Below are positions 11,921 to 22,553 of a stretch of DNA of 64,000 nucleotides, one piece after another. Made by a program: the position numbers and the translations under genes. Source of the stretch: Campanula takesimana (lineage: Eukaryota > Streptophyta > Magnoliopsida > Asterales > Campanulaceae); contig JAOWBW010000281.1 of NCBI GenBank assembly GCA_026119855.1, positions 620,001 through 684,000 of the forward strand, given 5' to 3'. Every line of letters begins with the position of its first letter. The stretch's first letter is position 1. Below the pieces are notes generated by a model that had not been told where the DNA came from, searched no databases, and saw only the letters and a program-made list of their open reading frames with translations.

Positions 11921-11972
<52 letters not shown>
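11921..11972. repeat. (AT)n microsatellite
   Basis: An uninterrupted AT dinucleotide tract of about 50 bp that immediately precedes the Helitron-like element. Confidence 0.95.
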
Positions 11973-11976
<4 letters not shown>

Positions 11977-12749
11977 GTTGGTGAGGAGGGCTATGGCTTT
12001 GACACATAGACAAACATAGGTTAAATCTTCATTTGTGTGAAGTCACATCATCACTATCCTAAACGTGTGTGACTTTTGATATTTTCATTATTAACTAATA
12101 CTATTAGCTCATAATAATAGTTATGATATGAGTTAACTATTACTATTAATAGTATTAGTTAACTATAATAGTTACTATACAAGTTAACTATTACTATTAA
12201 TAGTATTACATAACTATAATAGTTACTATAGTAGTTAACTATTACTATTAATAGTATTAGTCAACTATAATAGTCACTATAATATATAACTATTACTATT
12301 AATAGTATAATTAACAATAATAGTTACTATACAAGTTAACTATAATGGTTACTTTATAAATTAACTATTACTATTAATAGTATTAGTTAATCATAACAGT
12401 TATAATATATGTTAATTTTTACTATAAATAGTATTAGTTAATCATAGTAGTTACTATATAGGTTAACATTATTATTAATAGTATTAGTTAATTATAATAG
12501 TTACTATAAATATTAATAAGTATTATTAATAGTATTAGTTATTGATATTATTATATAGATTAATGGTTTTAGTTAAGATGATGTTTACTATTTTAGTTAA
12601 CGATAATTAAAAAATTATTTTTCATATACAATATATTTATATTATAAAAAACTGTTATGCTACTTTATTAAATAAAAATATAAAAAGAGTAAAATGTAAT
12701 TTTTTTTTAGCAAATTAGTTACACGTGCAGAGCACGTGTAACCCACTAG
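11973..12749 (+). mobile_element. Helitron-like non-autonomous element with internal minisatellite
   Basis: The 3' end has the Helitron signature: an 8-bp-stem hairpin ACACGTGC/GCACGTGT (12721-12739), then CTAG at 12746-12749 followed by T. The 5' region starts after an (AT)n tract with TTAAAGTTGG and the GCTATGG..TTGACACAT words, and matches the inverted element ending near 17600. The core (about 12090-12600) is a tandem array of units of about 60 bp built from TTAACTATTACTATTAATAG. No Rep/helicase is encoded. The exact 5' terminus is uncertain because no clear TC start is visible. Confidence 0.6.
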
Positions 12750-12994
12750 TATTGTTTATTACAAAAGAGTATTGGACTATCTATTCAGCCATGAAATTCA
12801 TTATGCAATTGTAACTACTTGGCATCTCTGTCCCAATTTTTTCTCCCTATTTCTTGTAGATTGAGCACATAATCACCCTAGACAACAAAAACACAAAAAT
12901 ACACAAATCAAATAACAAAAACTTAAGAACAAAGCAATAATTAAGCTTAAAAGTATCTAATAAAATGAGTAAAAACTCACTCATAAGTGCGTCA

Positions 12995-13370
12995 ACATTG
13001 TCTTCCCATTCGGAACACGACAAATTCATTTCTCTACGAAACTATGACAATTGACTCAAAGCAAGCGCGTGTTTCTCATGGTTGATTTCATTTTTAAATG
13101 TGGGTAAGCTTTTTCTACAACAACCAATCAATATGAAAGCGAGGATAAGAACAGAGTTATGTTGCATCTAAATTTTTGCGCATCTGACTTCTCCATATAC
13201 TGCGTTCGATTAAGTTTGACGCACCGAAATAGAGAAACTTTATCTAACAGTGCAAGCTAAGAGAAACTGGGAAGACAAAATGAGAAACTCACCTTTGTGG
13301 ACTATCTGGATACATCCCCGGCGATCACAACGGACCTTCAGCACTGTTGTCATCACCAAAAGCTAAATAA
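12995..13370 (-). pseudogene. Possible minus-strand exon pair of an unrecognised gene
   Basis: Two short minus-strand segments look like exons before GT donors. One (about 13290-13359) begins ATGACAACAGTGCTGAAGG and runs to CACAAAG followed by GTGAG. The other (about 12983-13029) encodes MNLSCSEWEDNVDALM before GTGAG. No longer frame joins them and no domain is recognised. They lie head to head with the plus-strand exons at 13451. They may be a real small gene, a captured fragment or a decayed copy. Confidence 0.3.
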
Positions 13371-13450
13371 TTTAATAGAAAATATTTTTTTCCCTGATTT
13401 CAATTAGTCCCACCAAATTAAGCATACAATGATTATGATTTTCTTTCCAG

Positions 13451-14230
13451 CTTCCTTCTGAGATTTTATATTTGCTTTTGTCGCCGCTTTCTCAAAACTA
13501 TTTGCTCTACTATCGAAGGAAGGATCAAAAGGAGGAAGTAGACCGAACTCTTTCCCTGCAACTTGTTTATGATGTACTTAAATTTCTTTATGATCATCGC
13601 GATTTCATTGGACCGTTCTTCAAACGAGCGAAAGTTTCTCCTCCTCCGACAACCAAGCCCCTCGACCACCCTCGTGGTCGCATTTTTCACAAGGTAAATA
13701 AACTGTTTTTCATTCCATATTTCATTTATTCATGTTGTTTGAGGCGTAATATAATCGATATTTATGTTTGACATTTTATTTAAATTTCAGTATCAGCTTG
13801 TCAGCGTACCTTGTGTTCTTCCCGAGGTCATAGATTCTGTAAGGGAATGCTAGACTGTCATAGACCAATGTATGTATTTTGCTAAGAATTTTAATCGAAC
13901 GGCTTTCTGGATTATGTGTGAACTTACATGCACTACTTTCTAGTGTCTATACGGACGAACACATTATAGCGATGCTCTGATATGCATTAAGCATTTCAAT
14001 TATCTGATCAAATTGGAGTAAGGTCTTTTAAGTATGATGGGATTTATTAGTTTGTAATCAGTAGAGAGAGACTACCTAATCACATTGGAGTGATGTCTTG
14101 GCTTATCTAACTCACCTTTTTCTGTGCAATGCTTAGTTGCTGAAGCTGCTGCACAATTGACAGCACTATTGAAGAAGGATCTGGTGGAGGACACAATTGT
14201 CTCAACAAGTGGAAACTCAATCTCAAACAA
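13451..14230 (+). pseudogene. Exons of an unrecognised host gene (5' part seen)
   Basis: Exon A (13451-13692) follows a CTTTCCAG acceptor and is open for 80 codons to a GTAAAT donor. It is leucine-rich and helical, with a KRAKVSPPPTTKPLDHPRGR stretch. Exon B (about 13791-13842) continues in frame for about 16 codons to a GTAAGG donor. Exon C (about 14138-14230) encodes AEAAAQLTALLKKDLVEDT and ends at AACAAG|GTATGT. The B-to-C junction does not keep frame with canonical GT-AG sites, which suggests decay or an unusual site. Exon C could splice in phase to the exon at 18965. No start codon is found upstream and the family is not recognised. Confidence 0.4.
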
Positions 14231-14670
14231 GGTATGTTATTTCTATACTACTAATCAGTGCCATATATTAAATTTAGATTTATAGGATTTATGAGGTACT
14301 AGTAGGTAACCCGTGCTCCGCACGGGAATCTATTCCGTTAATGTTTTTGTATTTTCATTTTTTGATGTTTTTAATTGATAAATTAACATAATAATTTTAT
14401 TTGAAAATATATGTATATTTTAAATTAATCAAAACATTTTCATAGCTTTGGTTGTACATAGTTGTAATAAATATGTTTTTTAATTAATTTAGAAGTATAT
14501 TTAAGTTTGTTGTATGAATAATAAAAAAAACTTAATGGTATTAATAGTATTATTAACATATATATTAACTAGTATGATTAAATAATATAATTAATAGAAA
14601 AAGTTAATATATATTATAACAATTATGACTAATTAATACTATTAATAATAATAATTAACTTATATAGTAA

Positions 14671-15312
14671 TGTTAGGATTAATGCCTTTGAAATTGGGGA
14701 CGCCTAATTTAGTGGATTAATTAACAAGTTCGTAATTCTGAGGCAGAAGGAGTAAAAATATTTTTTTGGCAAAGGCCGCAGGCCAAGACCATAAAAACAG
14801 CGTGAAGAGTACATGTTGCAAAGCGGACTCCCTAGTCCGCATGCATTAACTCCAAGAAGGAGTAGGCCTTGGTGACTTGCTTTGTTTTGGCCAGTGACTT
14901 GCAGATTCCTTGTCAAAGGAATCAAGGCAACCGATCTCCTTATTGAACTAGAAGTGGATTGGTTGGTTAATAAGAATTGGTCAACCAAGGAATCCTAGCT
15001 AGAATTAATTAGGCACTTAGGCCGTGTATGTACATGCGTGTATATATACTCCATCTGTCCCAAATTAATTTAGTAACTCAGTTTGCTCAGTTTACACAGA
15101 ATAGAGAGATCAATAATTCTAGATTTAGGGTTTGCATAGTCAGGAATTTTGTGATAAAAATTCGTGCAAGTAGATTAGTGTGATCTTGTGTCACCATTGA
15201 TAATAATATTGTCTCCCCTCCCCGTGGACGTAGCCAAGTTGGTGAACCAAGTAAATCTGTGTTCTTGTGATTGCTTTATTTTCTCATCAAGTCTTGTTCA
15301 ATTTCTCTAACA
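14671..15312 (+). mobile_element. Copia 5' LTR
   Basis: 642 bp with TGTTAG..CTAACA ends, which form a 6-bp perfect terminal inverted repeat. A tRNA-Met-type primer-binding site follows immediately (GTGGCACTAGAGC at 15314-15326, a variant of TGGTATCAGAGC). The LTR is related to the solo LTR at 761-1399. No 3' LTR partner exists in the window. Confidence 0.85.
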
Positions 15313-15375
15313 AGTGGCACTAGAGCTTTGGTTCGTGGTTAGAGATTCAGAGATTCCGCTGCAGAGAACGAGAAG

Positions 15376-16410
15376 ATGGGTCAAGGAGCAGATTTGATCG
15401 ACAAGTTCAATTGGAAGAATAGTTTTTCTCTCTGGCAGATCAAGATGAAGGCTTTGTTGATAGACAAAGATTTATGGGAACCGTTGGAGATTGCAATCAG
15501 GGATCACAAGGATCCCAATGGTAAGGCGATCACCACAGAAGGGTCAGAGAAGGACAGACAGGCAGCCGCCAAGGAGGAAGCAGCGTTGAAGAAGTTAGAT
15601 CAGAAGGCTCACACCAAGATCATCAGACAGTTGGATGATGAGATTCTAACCAACGTTGCAGGAACGGACTCCGGAAGCGATCTTTGGTTAATGTTGGAAG
15701 ATATGTACATGACACATTCATTGACCAACAAGTTATACCTGAAGAAGAAGCTGTATGATTGTCGTATGACAGAAGGTACGCCCATTAATGATCATCTTGA
15801 TATATTTACTTCTGCATTACTTGAACTGCGTAATATAGGAGTTGTTGTGGATGACGAGGATGCAGCCTTGCAGCTTTTAGTATCTTTACCTATGTCTTAT
15901 GAACATTATGTCGATTCGTGCATAAACCGTAAAGATGGGATATCTCTTGAGGAAGTGAAAACTTCTCTCAAGACGAGGGAGTTACGCCGAAAGGCGAGTG
16001 AGAATGAGGCAGGTACCCAGTCATCAGGTTTGGTTGCTAGTAGCAGTAACAGGGGTTCTAGTGGGAAGAAGAACAATCAAGGTAATTCTTCACACAAGAA
16101 GAGTCCGAAACCTGGGGATATCTGTAATTTATGCAAAGAGAAGGGGCATTGGAAGTTGGATTGTCCCAGAAAGAAGCAAGGCAAGGCACCGGTCAGAGCA
16201 GAGGCCATGATGGCCAGAGATAGCAGTTCAGAAGAGGATTATGCTCTAGTAAAATCAGAATCAGCATGCGCATCTGATGCGTGGATTCTTGATTCAGAAG
16301 CTTCTTACCATATCAGTCCTAAGAGAGAATAGTTTACCGGTTATAGGCAGATAGTTGGCGGTGATATAAGCATGGCCAACAGTGCAGTCTGCAAGGTTGT
16401 CGGTATTGGT
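15376..16410 (+). pseudogene. Copia gag and start of protease, truncated
   Basis: The ATG at 15376 opens 318 codons of Gag (UBN2-type). The N-terminal part has the FNWKNSFSLWQIKMKALL core and the C-terminal part a zinc knuckle CNLCKEKGHWKLDC (CX2CX4HX4C). Next comes the protease motif WILDSEASYHISP, where the usual catalytic-loop Gly (DSG) is Glu. A stop at 16330-16332 replaces an expected Trp codon, and recognisable protease sequence continues in frame to about 16410 before an unrelated segment takes over. Integrase, RT, RNase H and the 3' LTR are missing. The element is dead for autonomous movement. Confidence 0.88.
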
Positions 16411-16603
16411 TCCAGCACGGTCATGCTCGGCTTCCTGGACTGATCTGGCGGCTTTGTCTTTCTTCCTCGAGCTACATCAGGAAACTTATAAGTTTCTGTA
16501 CCGTCATCGTGCCATCGGCACGGGCAGAAGTACTAGTTATTATTCACTAATAATACTAATAGTTATAATTAATCTCTATATTAACTATTATAATTAATTA
16601 ATA

Positions 16604-16812
16604 CTCCCTACGCCCTAGAGTAAGAGTTCTACCTTGTTTGTGCACACTTATTAAATACACAATAGAAAATTGGTAAAAATTGCAAATGTGTTGAGGGTAT
16701 AATTGTCCAAAACACTATTCATTCTTTCTCATCATTTATCCTTTTAGGAAATAGACTTTTAGTGGGACGTACAAAAATAGAAAGTAGGACTCTTACTCTC
16801 GAACGGAGCTAG
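16604..16812. mobile_element. Stowaway-like MITE
   Basis: CTCCCTACGCCCTAGAGTAAGAG and the right arm AGGACTCTTACTCTCGAACGG are inverted, with TA outside. It is nested in the minisatellite part of the Helitron-like element. Confidence 0.65.
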
Positions 16813-17595
16813 TACTATTAATATTAAATATTAACATTTATTGTATAATGATTAACTAATACTATTAATAATAATAGTTAACTTATATAGTAACTATTAT
16901 GATTAACTAATAATACTATTAATAGTAATAATTAATGTATATAGTAACTATTATGATTAACTAACACTATTAATAGTAATTTTTATTTTATTTAATGGTT
17001 AATTATAATAGTTAAATATTAATTGGGACACACCAAAAAAGGAAAGTAAGAACTTTAAACTGGGACGGAGGGAATAATAATAATTATAATAAACTAATAT
17101 TATTAATAATAATATTTAATTGATATAGTAACTATTATGATTAATTAATATTAAAAATTAATATTTAACTTATATTATAACTATTATAATTAACTAATAC
17201 TCTTACTATTAATAGTTCACTGTTATTTGCTTAATACCATTAGCTAATACTATTAGTTACTACATAAGGTAACTATTATAATAGCTATTACTAATAATAG
17301 TAATAGTTAACTAATGTAGTTAACTATAATAGTAACTATTACTAATAAGAGTAATAATTAACTATAATGTTTAACTATTATAGTTAACTATTACTAATAA
17401 TAGTAATAGTTACTATAATAGTTAACTATTATAGTTACCCTTTATAGTAACTATTATTATTAGCTAATAGTATTAGCTAATGAAAAGAAAATGAAAAGTC
17501 ACTTATTTATTAGTATGTTGTTGATGTGGCTTCTTCAAATGCAAACTTTCTCTATTGTTTGTCCACATGTCAATACCATAGCTCTTTTGGCCAAC

Positions 17596-17599
<4 letters not shown>

Positions 17600-17653
<54 letters not shown>
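17600..17653. repeat. (TA)n microsatellite, left border of viral block
   Basis: A pure TA tract of about 53 bp between the Helitron-like element and the pararetrovirus-like block. Confidence 0.95.
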
Positions 17654-17655
<2 letters not shown>

Positions 17656-18913
17656 TTTCTAGATCTATTTCTTCTTCTATTTGAACTGTTTGTTGGTTAC
17701 TTGTAGATCCCGATCCTCTTCTTATAATTCTATTAAGAAAACTTTCGGATGTAATTTGATCATGTATGTTGCTAGTTGAATTCCTAGCTTCTTGTAATGT
17801 TCGGCTTCTTCCTAAAAAGCTTCTACCTTGTTGATTATTCATTTTCTTGGTACCCAATGTGAATATGGTAAAGGTTTTCGCTTAATTTTTACTTCTTCAC
17901 CTAAACTTAATTTATTAATTCCACTAATTATTTTATCTAATTCGTTATCCAATGTTGGTTTACTTGACTGTGGTTTATTAACTATGTCTAAGATTCTATT
18001 TAGTTTGTCTATAAAAAGCGATCTTTCTTAATGGCAGCTTAAAAAACCCCTTCCGACTCCCCTAGTTATATTACTTAAATTCCTTCAAATCCTTCAGTAC
18101 TTCATATTATAGCTCTATATATATTAAAAAAAAAAAAAAAAAAAAGAGTGTACCAGCCACTGTTCATAAGACGCCCAGATCTCCTTGCATAAATACCGCC
18201 TCCGCTCATATCTAGTAAGTTTGTTCTTCTATGTCTTTTATATTATTAAATTTTAAAATTATGATTTTTAAATTATTATGGTTAACAGAGACCCCTAAAA
18301 TCTGCCCTATACCCCCCTAAATGGTATCAGAGCATGGTTGATCTTAATTCTAAAAGACTAGAACAGGCTTGTGAGGTGGCAGTGTGAAGTAAGTCCACGA
18401 TATGGGTTCTTCATTTTCTTCGATATTCATAAAATTGTGTTATGTTCCCTCTTCATCTTCTTTTTTAGCCGTTTCTTTTTTAAAATTTAAAAATCTTAAG
18501 CTTTGTGATCCATTTAATCCTTCGTATATGTAGCTTTGTCTTGGAACTAATATTTCATTTTCCTGTTCTTTTAAGTCGTTTAACGACCATTCTAACCCTG
18601 CTAATTCTTCCGGGTCTATTTTAATCGGATCTATCATTTGTATTGATTTTGAAGCTATTGTATTTACTATTCCTTCAATATTAACCTTGTATTTCATTCC
18701 ACTTCTATTACTAGCTTTTCCTAGTGTTCCAATACTTATTACAATATTATTTCCTTCATAATTTTCATACCCTTTTGTTTGAAGAGCTATTTTGATGTTT
18801 TGTAGATCTTTAATGTCTTTTAGGATTCCTGGTGTACAATAAAATAGCGCTGTATTTTCGCTTAAGTCTATTTCCATTCCTGAAATAATCGCCTTTTTTA
18901 ATTCCGTTTTCCA

Positions 18914-18915
<2 letters not shown>
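17654..18915 (-). mobile_element. Endogenous pararetrovirus-like block, rearranged
   Basis: A 1.26-kb block lies exactly between two (TA)n tracts and has protein-coding character unlike its surroundings. On the minus strand an open frame of about 150 codons (18440 to about 18910) has the look of a caulimovirid movement-protein region. A second minus-strand frame ends at 17840 with an ATGA overlap into a third frame that runs to the left TA tract. Stop/start overlaps of this kind are usual in badna-type viral genomes. A tRNA-Met primer-binding word TGGTATCAGAGC lies at 18322-18333 but on the plus strand, so the block is made of pieces in conflicting orientation. There is no reverse transcriptase, coat or protease region. 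It is a fragmentary fossil; family assignment rests on gene order and local features only. Confidence 0.5.
18322..18333 (+). promoter_or_regulatory. tRNA-Met primer-binding site (in viral-like block)
   Basis: TGGTATCAGAGC, complementary to the 3' end of plant initiator tRNA-Met, as used by Copia elements and plant pararetroviruses. No LTR end abuts it. Its strand is opposite to that of the neighbouring viral-like frames. Confidence 0.6.

Positions 18916-18951
<36 letters not shown>
18916..18951. repeat. (TA)n microsatellite, right border of viral block
   Basis: A TA tract of about 36 bp immediately before a plausible host exon acceptor (CTTTAATGCAG). Confidence 0.95.
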
Positions 18952-18953
<2 letters not shown>

Positions 18954-18975
18954 ATTTTATTTGCTCTTTAATGCA

Positions 18976-19211
18976 GTTTGATAGCGAAATGCTTGAGCTC
19001 CAGGAGGCTGCCTAGAGTGGGTAAGTATGGGTCCATCATCGAAATATCAAAACAACTTACAAGTGTTGAGCCCAGCAGTTCCGAAGGTGGAAAGTCGAAG
19101 CTCAGAGAAGAAGTCACAGGAGATGATAATGCTGTGATTGCCAGTAAATCGACTGGCATTTCAGATGGGGAATTAGATGAAAGTGAAGCGGAACCTCCCA
19201 AGGATAATTGA
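18976..19211 (+). CDS. Probable last exon of an unrecognised host gene
   Basis: A TTTAATGCAG acceptor ends at 18975. Two frames are possible. Phase 0, which would continue exon C at 14230, gives FDSEMLELQEAA then stop. The other frame stays open to a stop at 19209-19211 and gives a hydrophilic, Ser/Glu-rich tail ending DESEAEPPKDN, which looks like a real C-terminus. No domain is recognised. If joined to 14230 the intron would be about 4.7 kb and hold all the nested repeats. Confidence 0.4.
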
Positions 19212-19380
19212 AGCCCCTTTCACCACCAAAAAAGGTGGTCACACAAATATCTGCTGAAAGACCTGGCAGCATCAAGAAATATATATACACATAGCAGCCT
19301 CTTGTAAAGGGTAATCCATCTTTTTTGGATGAACAACATTTTTAGGATATCTACATCTATGCTATGTTCTGAGAACCAAC

Positions 19381-19603
19381 CTGACTCGATATCAGACTGT
19401 GAATCACTTTCCTTATCATTCCATCCTGAAGAAGAACGGTTGTCCCACCTTCCATTCCATAGACTCCCCGAGAGTAGTTACCTGCATCTCCCCTTGCTGG
19501 TGGAGATGGAGATGAGCTGTAATCATTACGCCGGAAACCTTGCAAAGGCAAACTACCATGACTTCTTGGTCGATCTTGACAACGTGAAGCGTCCTCAAAT
19601 TTT
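19381..19603 (-). pseudogene. Minus-strand exon of a Ser/Arg-rich plant protein (frameshifted)
   Basis: The minus strand has an acceptor TTATTCAG before 19603 and then encodes KFEDASRCQDRPRSHGSLPL and more, a Ser/Pro/Arg-rich low-complexity exon. After GVYG a 5-bp micro-duplication shifts frame. The shifted frame continues in the same style (GRWDNRSSSGWNDKESDSQSD), ending at a possible GT donor near 19380. Such RSSGW..DSDSQSD segments occur in plant hydroxyproline- and serine-rich proteins of unknown function; this is from memory and not firm. The exon spans the left border of the large duplication, so this copy has the ancestral junction. Confidence 0.45.
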
Positions 19604-19955
19604 CTGAATAAAAAGAATAACTATCAGTATCACATCAAGATGCAAGAAATCACGAGAAGCGGCAACAACAAAGGAAAACAATCAAACAAAGATATGCTAG
19701 ATAAAATGCTTTACGAGATATGGTAAAATAAAGGGGAATGACTTGTGTCAAGAGTACCATGATTTACCTAAGAACTGATTTGTCAAAGCCATTTGGCAAC
19801 TTTTTGTAAAAATCCAATTGACAAAAGAAACTCCCTGGAATATGAAATTTTGGATCCCCTACATCATTCAAACAGAAATTACTCAACCCAACATCCAATC
19901 AAATCAGCATTAAAAAATAACAAGTACACACAAACACACACACACGAAAAATCTA

Positions 19956-20186
19956 CTCCCTCCATCCCGGACTAAGGTTCTTAGTTTGACTTTACTCGGA
20001 GATTAAGAAAAAGTAAATGTTGTGAGTATGAAAAAGTAAGTAAGAGAAAGTATGAGAGATAAAGTGGGTAGGGAGTTGTTGTTGTTGTTGTGAGAATGAC
20101 AAGTGAGTCCCATGGTCCATTTTAGGTAATAAAGAAACTAAGAACCTTAGTCTGGGACAAACCAAAAAGGAAAGTAAGAACCTTAG
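19956..20186. mobile_element. Stowaway-like MITE (copy 1)
   Basis: CTCCCTCCATCCCGGACTAAG on the left is mirrored by CCTTAGTCTGGGACAAACC near the right end, with a further AAGTAAGAACCTTAG arm before TA. It is also present in the second duplicate at 31951-32184. Confidence 0.65.
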
Positions 20187-20210
20187 TATTGGTTTCATAC
20201 ATCACTGTGG

Positions 20211-20411
20211 ATGGATGATTTTTTACTGTATTGTATGAGTTTATGTAGATTCAATGTTTGTGATACTATTGAGATTAATGGTCAAGATAGTGGCACAGTT
20301 GAATCAAGTGTGCAATGTTGCAAGGCTAAGTTGGGTTATGAAGAAATAAAGCATGCAGTGAACAACTTCAGAGCACACACAAGTTTGTTATCAAGTGAAG
20401 AATGGAGCTAG
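20211..20411 (+). other. Short open frame, unrecognised, duplicated
   Basis: 66 codons ending just before the Copia fragment, identical in the other duplicate (32209-32409). The frame has a mixed composition, with paired cysteines, and is not low-complexity. It could be an exon remnant or part of the adjoining LTR element. I recognise no family. Confidence 0.25.
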
Positions 20412-21050
20412 TCTTGTTTATTTATAAAGGGTAACATTGTATTTTCAGTCTGGTTAGTTAGGACACTTGTCAAGTTGTTATTAGTCTTCATTGTATTCTG
20501 TTATAACAAATTAGCAAGTTGGTTAGTGTCAGTTAGAGTTAGCTGTATATAATTAGCTCTCTTTGTAATCCCTTTTCAGTTAGTTGAATACAAACAGAAA
20601 TTCCCAAATTCTCTCTCTTGTCCTTCAAGCTTTGCAATGGTGTTCATCTCAATTTCGACATGGTATCAGAGCTACCAATTCAGGTAGCCTGATCACCTAA
20701 ATCGCTTCCGCTCAGCTCGATCTCTTCCAGCTTTGATTTCATTTGTTTGATCTTCGATTTCATCTTCTTCGTCTCTTTTCCGGTAATTTCAACTTGAAAT
20801 TTACTACTGTTTTGCTGTTGTTGTTTAGATTTTTTTTTTTTTTTTGATTTCACATATTCATTCTTCGTTCCTTGTTTCCTTTCTCAATTCAAAATTGAAT
20901 TTGTGACCTAATTCCAAATCTCGATTTCCTTAGAATTTTCGCTTATCAATGGCTATCGATACAAATTCAAGTAGTAATTCTAGCAATTCTGATGATTCAC
21001 AAAATGTTACTATCTCTATCGAGTCCAATATACAGTCCACATGTTCTGTT
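20412..21050 (+). mobile_element. Copia fragment: LTR end, PBS, gag start (copy 1)
   Basis: LTR-like sequence ends TTTCGACA, followed directly by the primer-binding site TGGTATCAGAGCT (20662-20674). After a leader, an ATG at 20949 begins a serine/asparagine-rich Gag N-terminus (MAIDTNSSSNSSNSDDSQ). The match ends near 21045, where unrelated sequence takes over. The LTR's 5' end is not identifiable, so the element is truncated at both ends. Confidence 0.7.
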
Positions 21051-22553
21051 TCTGTGGCGTGTGCCAAGATAGTACTTGGCCTTTCGGCTCACGTGAACCT
21101 TTGAAGAACTAAAGTATTGTTCTAATGTTCTTACAACATTACTTTAAATATCTGGGTTACCCAGATATTATTTTCTATCTCCTGTCCAACTATCTCCTGT
21201 ACAACTAACAAGTAACCTTTTTCAATTTTTTCCTTAATTATTGTGGAATGAATTTTACGTGTAATTTGAAATAGGACGGAAGGAGTAGAAAAAAACAATA
21301 ATTATGTTGATGAGAATCTCAAATTGATATTGATACACCTTAAATACACTGCCAATAACAATCTTTTAAAAAGCTTTCTTTAATGTCTCGTCAAAGAAAC
21401 AAGTGGACTATCATTCGGGACGGAGGGAGTACTATATTAATTTATTTTGGGCTGTGTATGGTAATCTTATTTGTCTTGAGAACACTCAAGACGTGGTGGT
21501 AGAAAGATGAATCCTCGTGGTTGTAGAAACTGGGAGGTGTATATGGCATACGCGACTATGAATGGTGCCTTGTCTGCGCATCCTCCCTGGTTCCAGCCGA
21601 GGACACGTATGGGTATACATATACGTATACTTATACTATATATATTGTGTAATTGTTTTAATATTAAAGGCTCAATTCCCACATTTAGCAAAAAAACACT
21701 TATAATTAATGAGACGACCAGATGGGAGCTATGCTCGGTACTGGACATGATTTGTAAAGAAAACCATCTTGTTTGCAAAATATCCTGATTTTCTGCCACA
21801 AAATTTGTAAAAAAACAAGTTTATCTTAAGAGTACGTTTAGGAGGAAGCTAGTTCTTCTATAGAAAATCATGTTTTTAATCTTAAAACTTATAAAACAAC
21901 CTTAAACCCTATAAAATAACCTTAAATTTTAAACCCTAAACATTAGACCCTATAAAACAATTTTAAACCCTATAAAACAACCTTACACCTAAAATTTTGT
22001 CTTATCTTAAACATTAGGAAAAATTGATTTTTAGTCTTTAAAACCCTCTCATTTGCAAGCTAAACACACAAGTTCCATGCAATTAAAATTTCTAGGGTTT
22101 ATTTTTCTAGTATGAAAAGTCTCAATATAACAAACTAAATATTTGATTTATCCTTTGAAACATACAAAAAGTCTTTAAGCAAATTAATTCGTTTAACTAA
22201 GTCATTAAAAGAATTATCTTGAGCCAACTTATAATCATGGGCGGATCTTATGTTGTAGAAGGGGTACACGTGCACCCGGTCAATTGAAATTTGTAGTTAA
22301 AAATGTTTTTTTTTTAATCATGAATATTAAGTGCACCCGCAGATTGTCTATATTTATAACACCCTGATTATAATCATAAGTAGCTCTGTGTTTTGGTGGC
22401 AAGGTTTTTCTTAAAAGTTGTTTGATGCAAGCCACTCAGGTTCGAAGCTTTCTGTTAACCAAGACATTTTTTTTCCTTCTCTCTCATTTTCTACTACTCC
22501 AACTTAACAAGGCCACTTTGAGTTTCCTCCAATAATTTCAAATATAACTACTA
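21051..22553. other. Intergenic repeat-derived sequence
   Basis: Contains a diverged MITE remnant (about 21270-21431, ending ATTCGGGACGGAGGGAG), a run of AAACCCTATAAAACAACCTTA near-repeats (21890-21990) and short open frames at 21467-21799 on both strands. Those frames show no domain. The whole stretch recurs in the other duplicate. Confidence 0.4.

Larger units (their letters stand above)
14299..17600 (-). mobile_element. Inverted Helitron-like element with nested insertions
   Basis: On the minus strand the 3' end shows a hairpin CCCGTGC/GCACGGG (14310-14326) followed by CTAG at 14299-14302. The 5' region near 17600 starts TTAAAGTTGGCCAAAAGAGC, beside a (TA)n tract. This mirrors the element at 11973-12749, and the same TTAACTATTACTAATAG minisatellite fills 14500-14670 and 16540-17480. 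A Copia fragment (14671 to about 16410) and a MITE (16604-16812) are nested inside. No Rep/helicase frame is present. Confidence 0.55.

Noticed and set aside
17491..17857. Ile/Tyr repeat proteins from the TA tracts
   Set aside because: Alternating IY codons are an artefact of (TA)n; only the non-repeat part of the minus frame was considered, as viral-like.
21467..21799. Overlapping open frames on both strands, also at 33468-33800
   Set aside because: Duplicated intact only because the whole 11-kb block is recent; no domain, signal or codon pattern supports coding.
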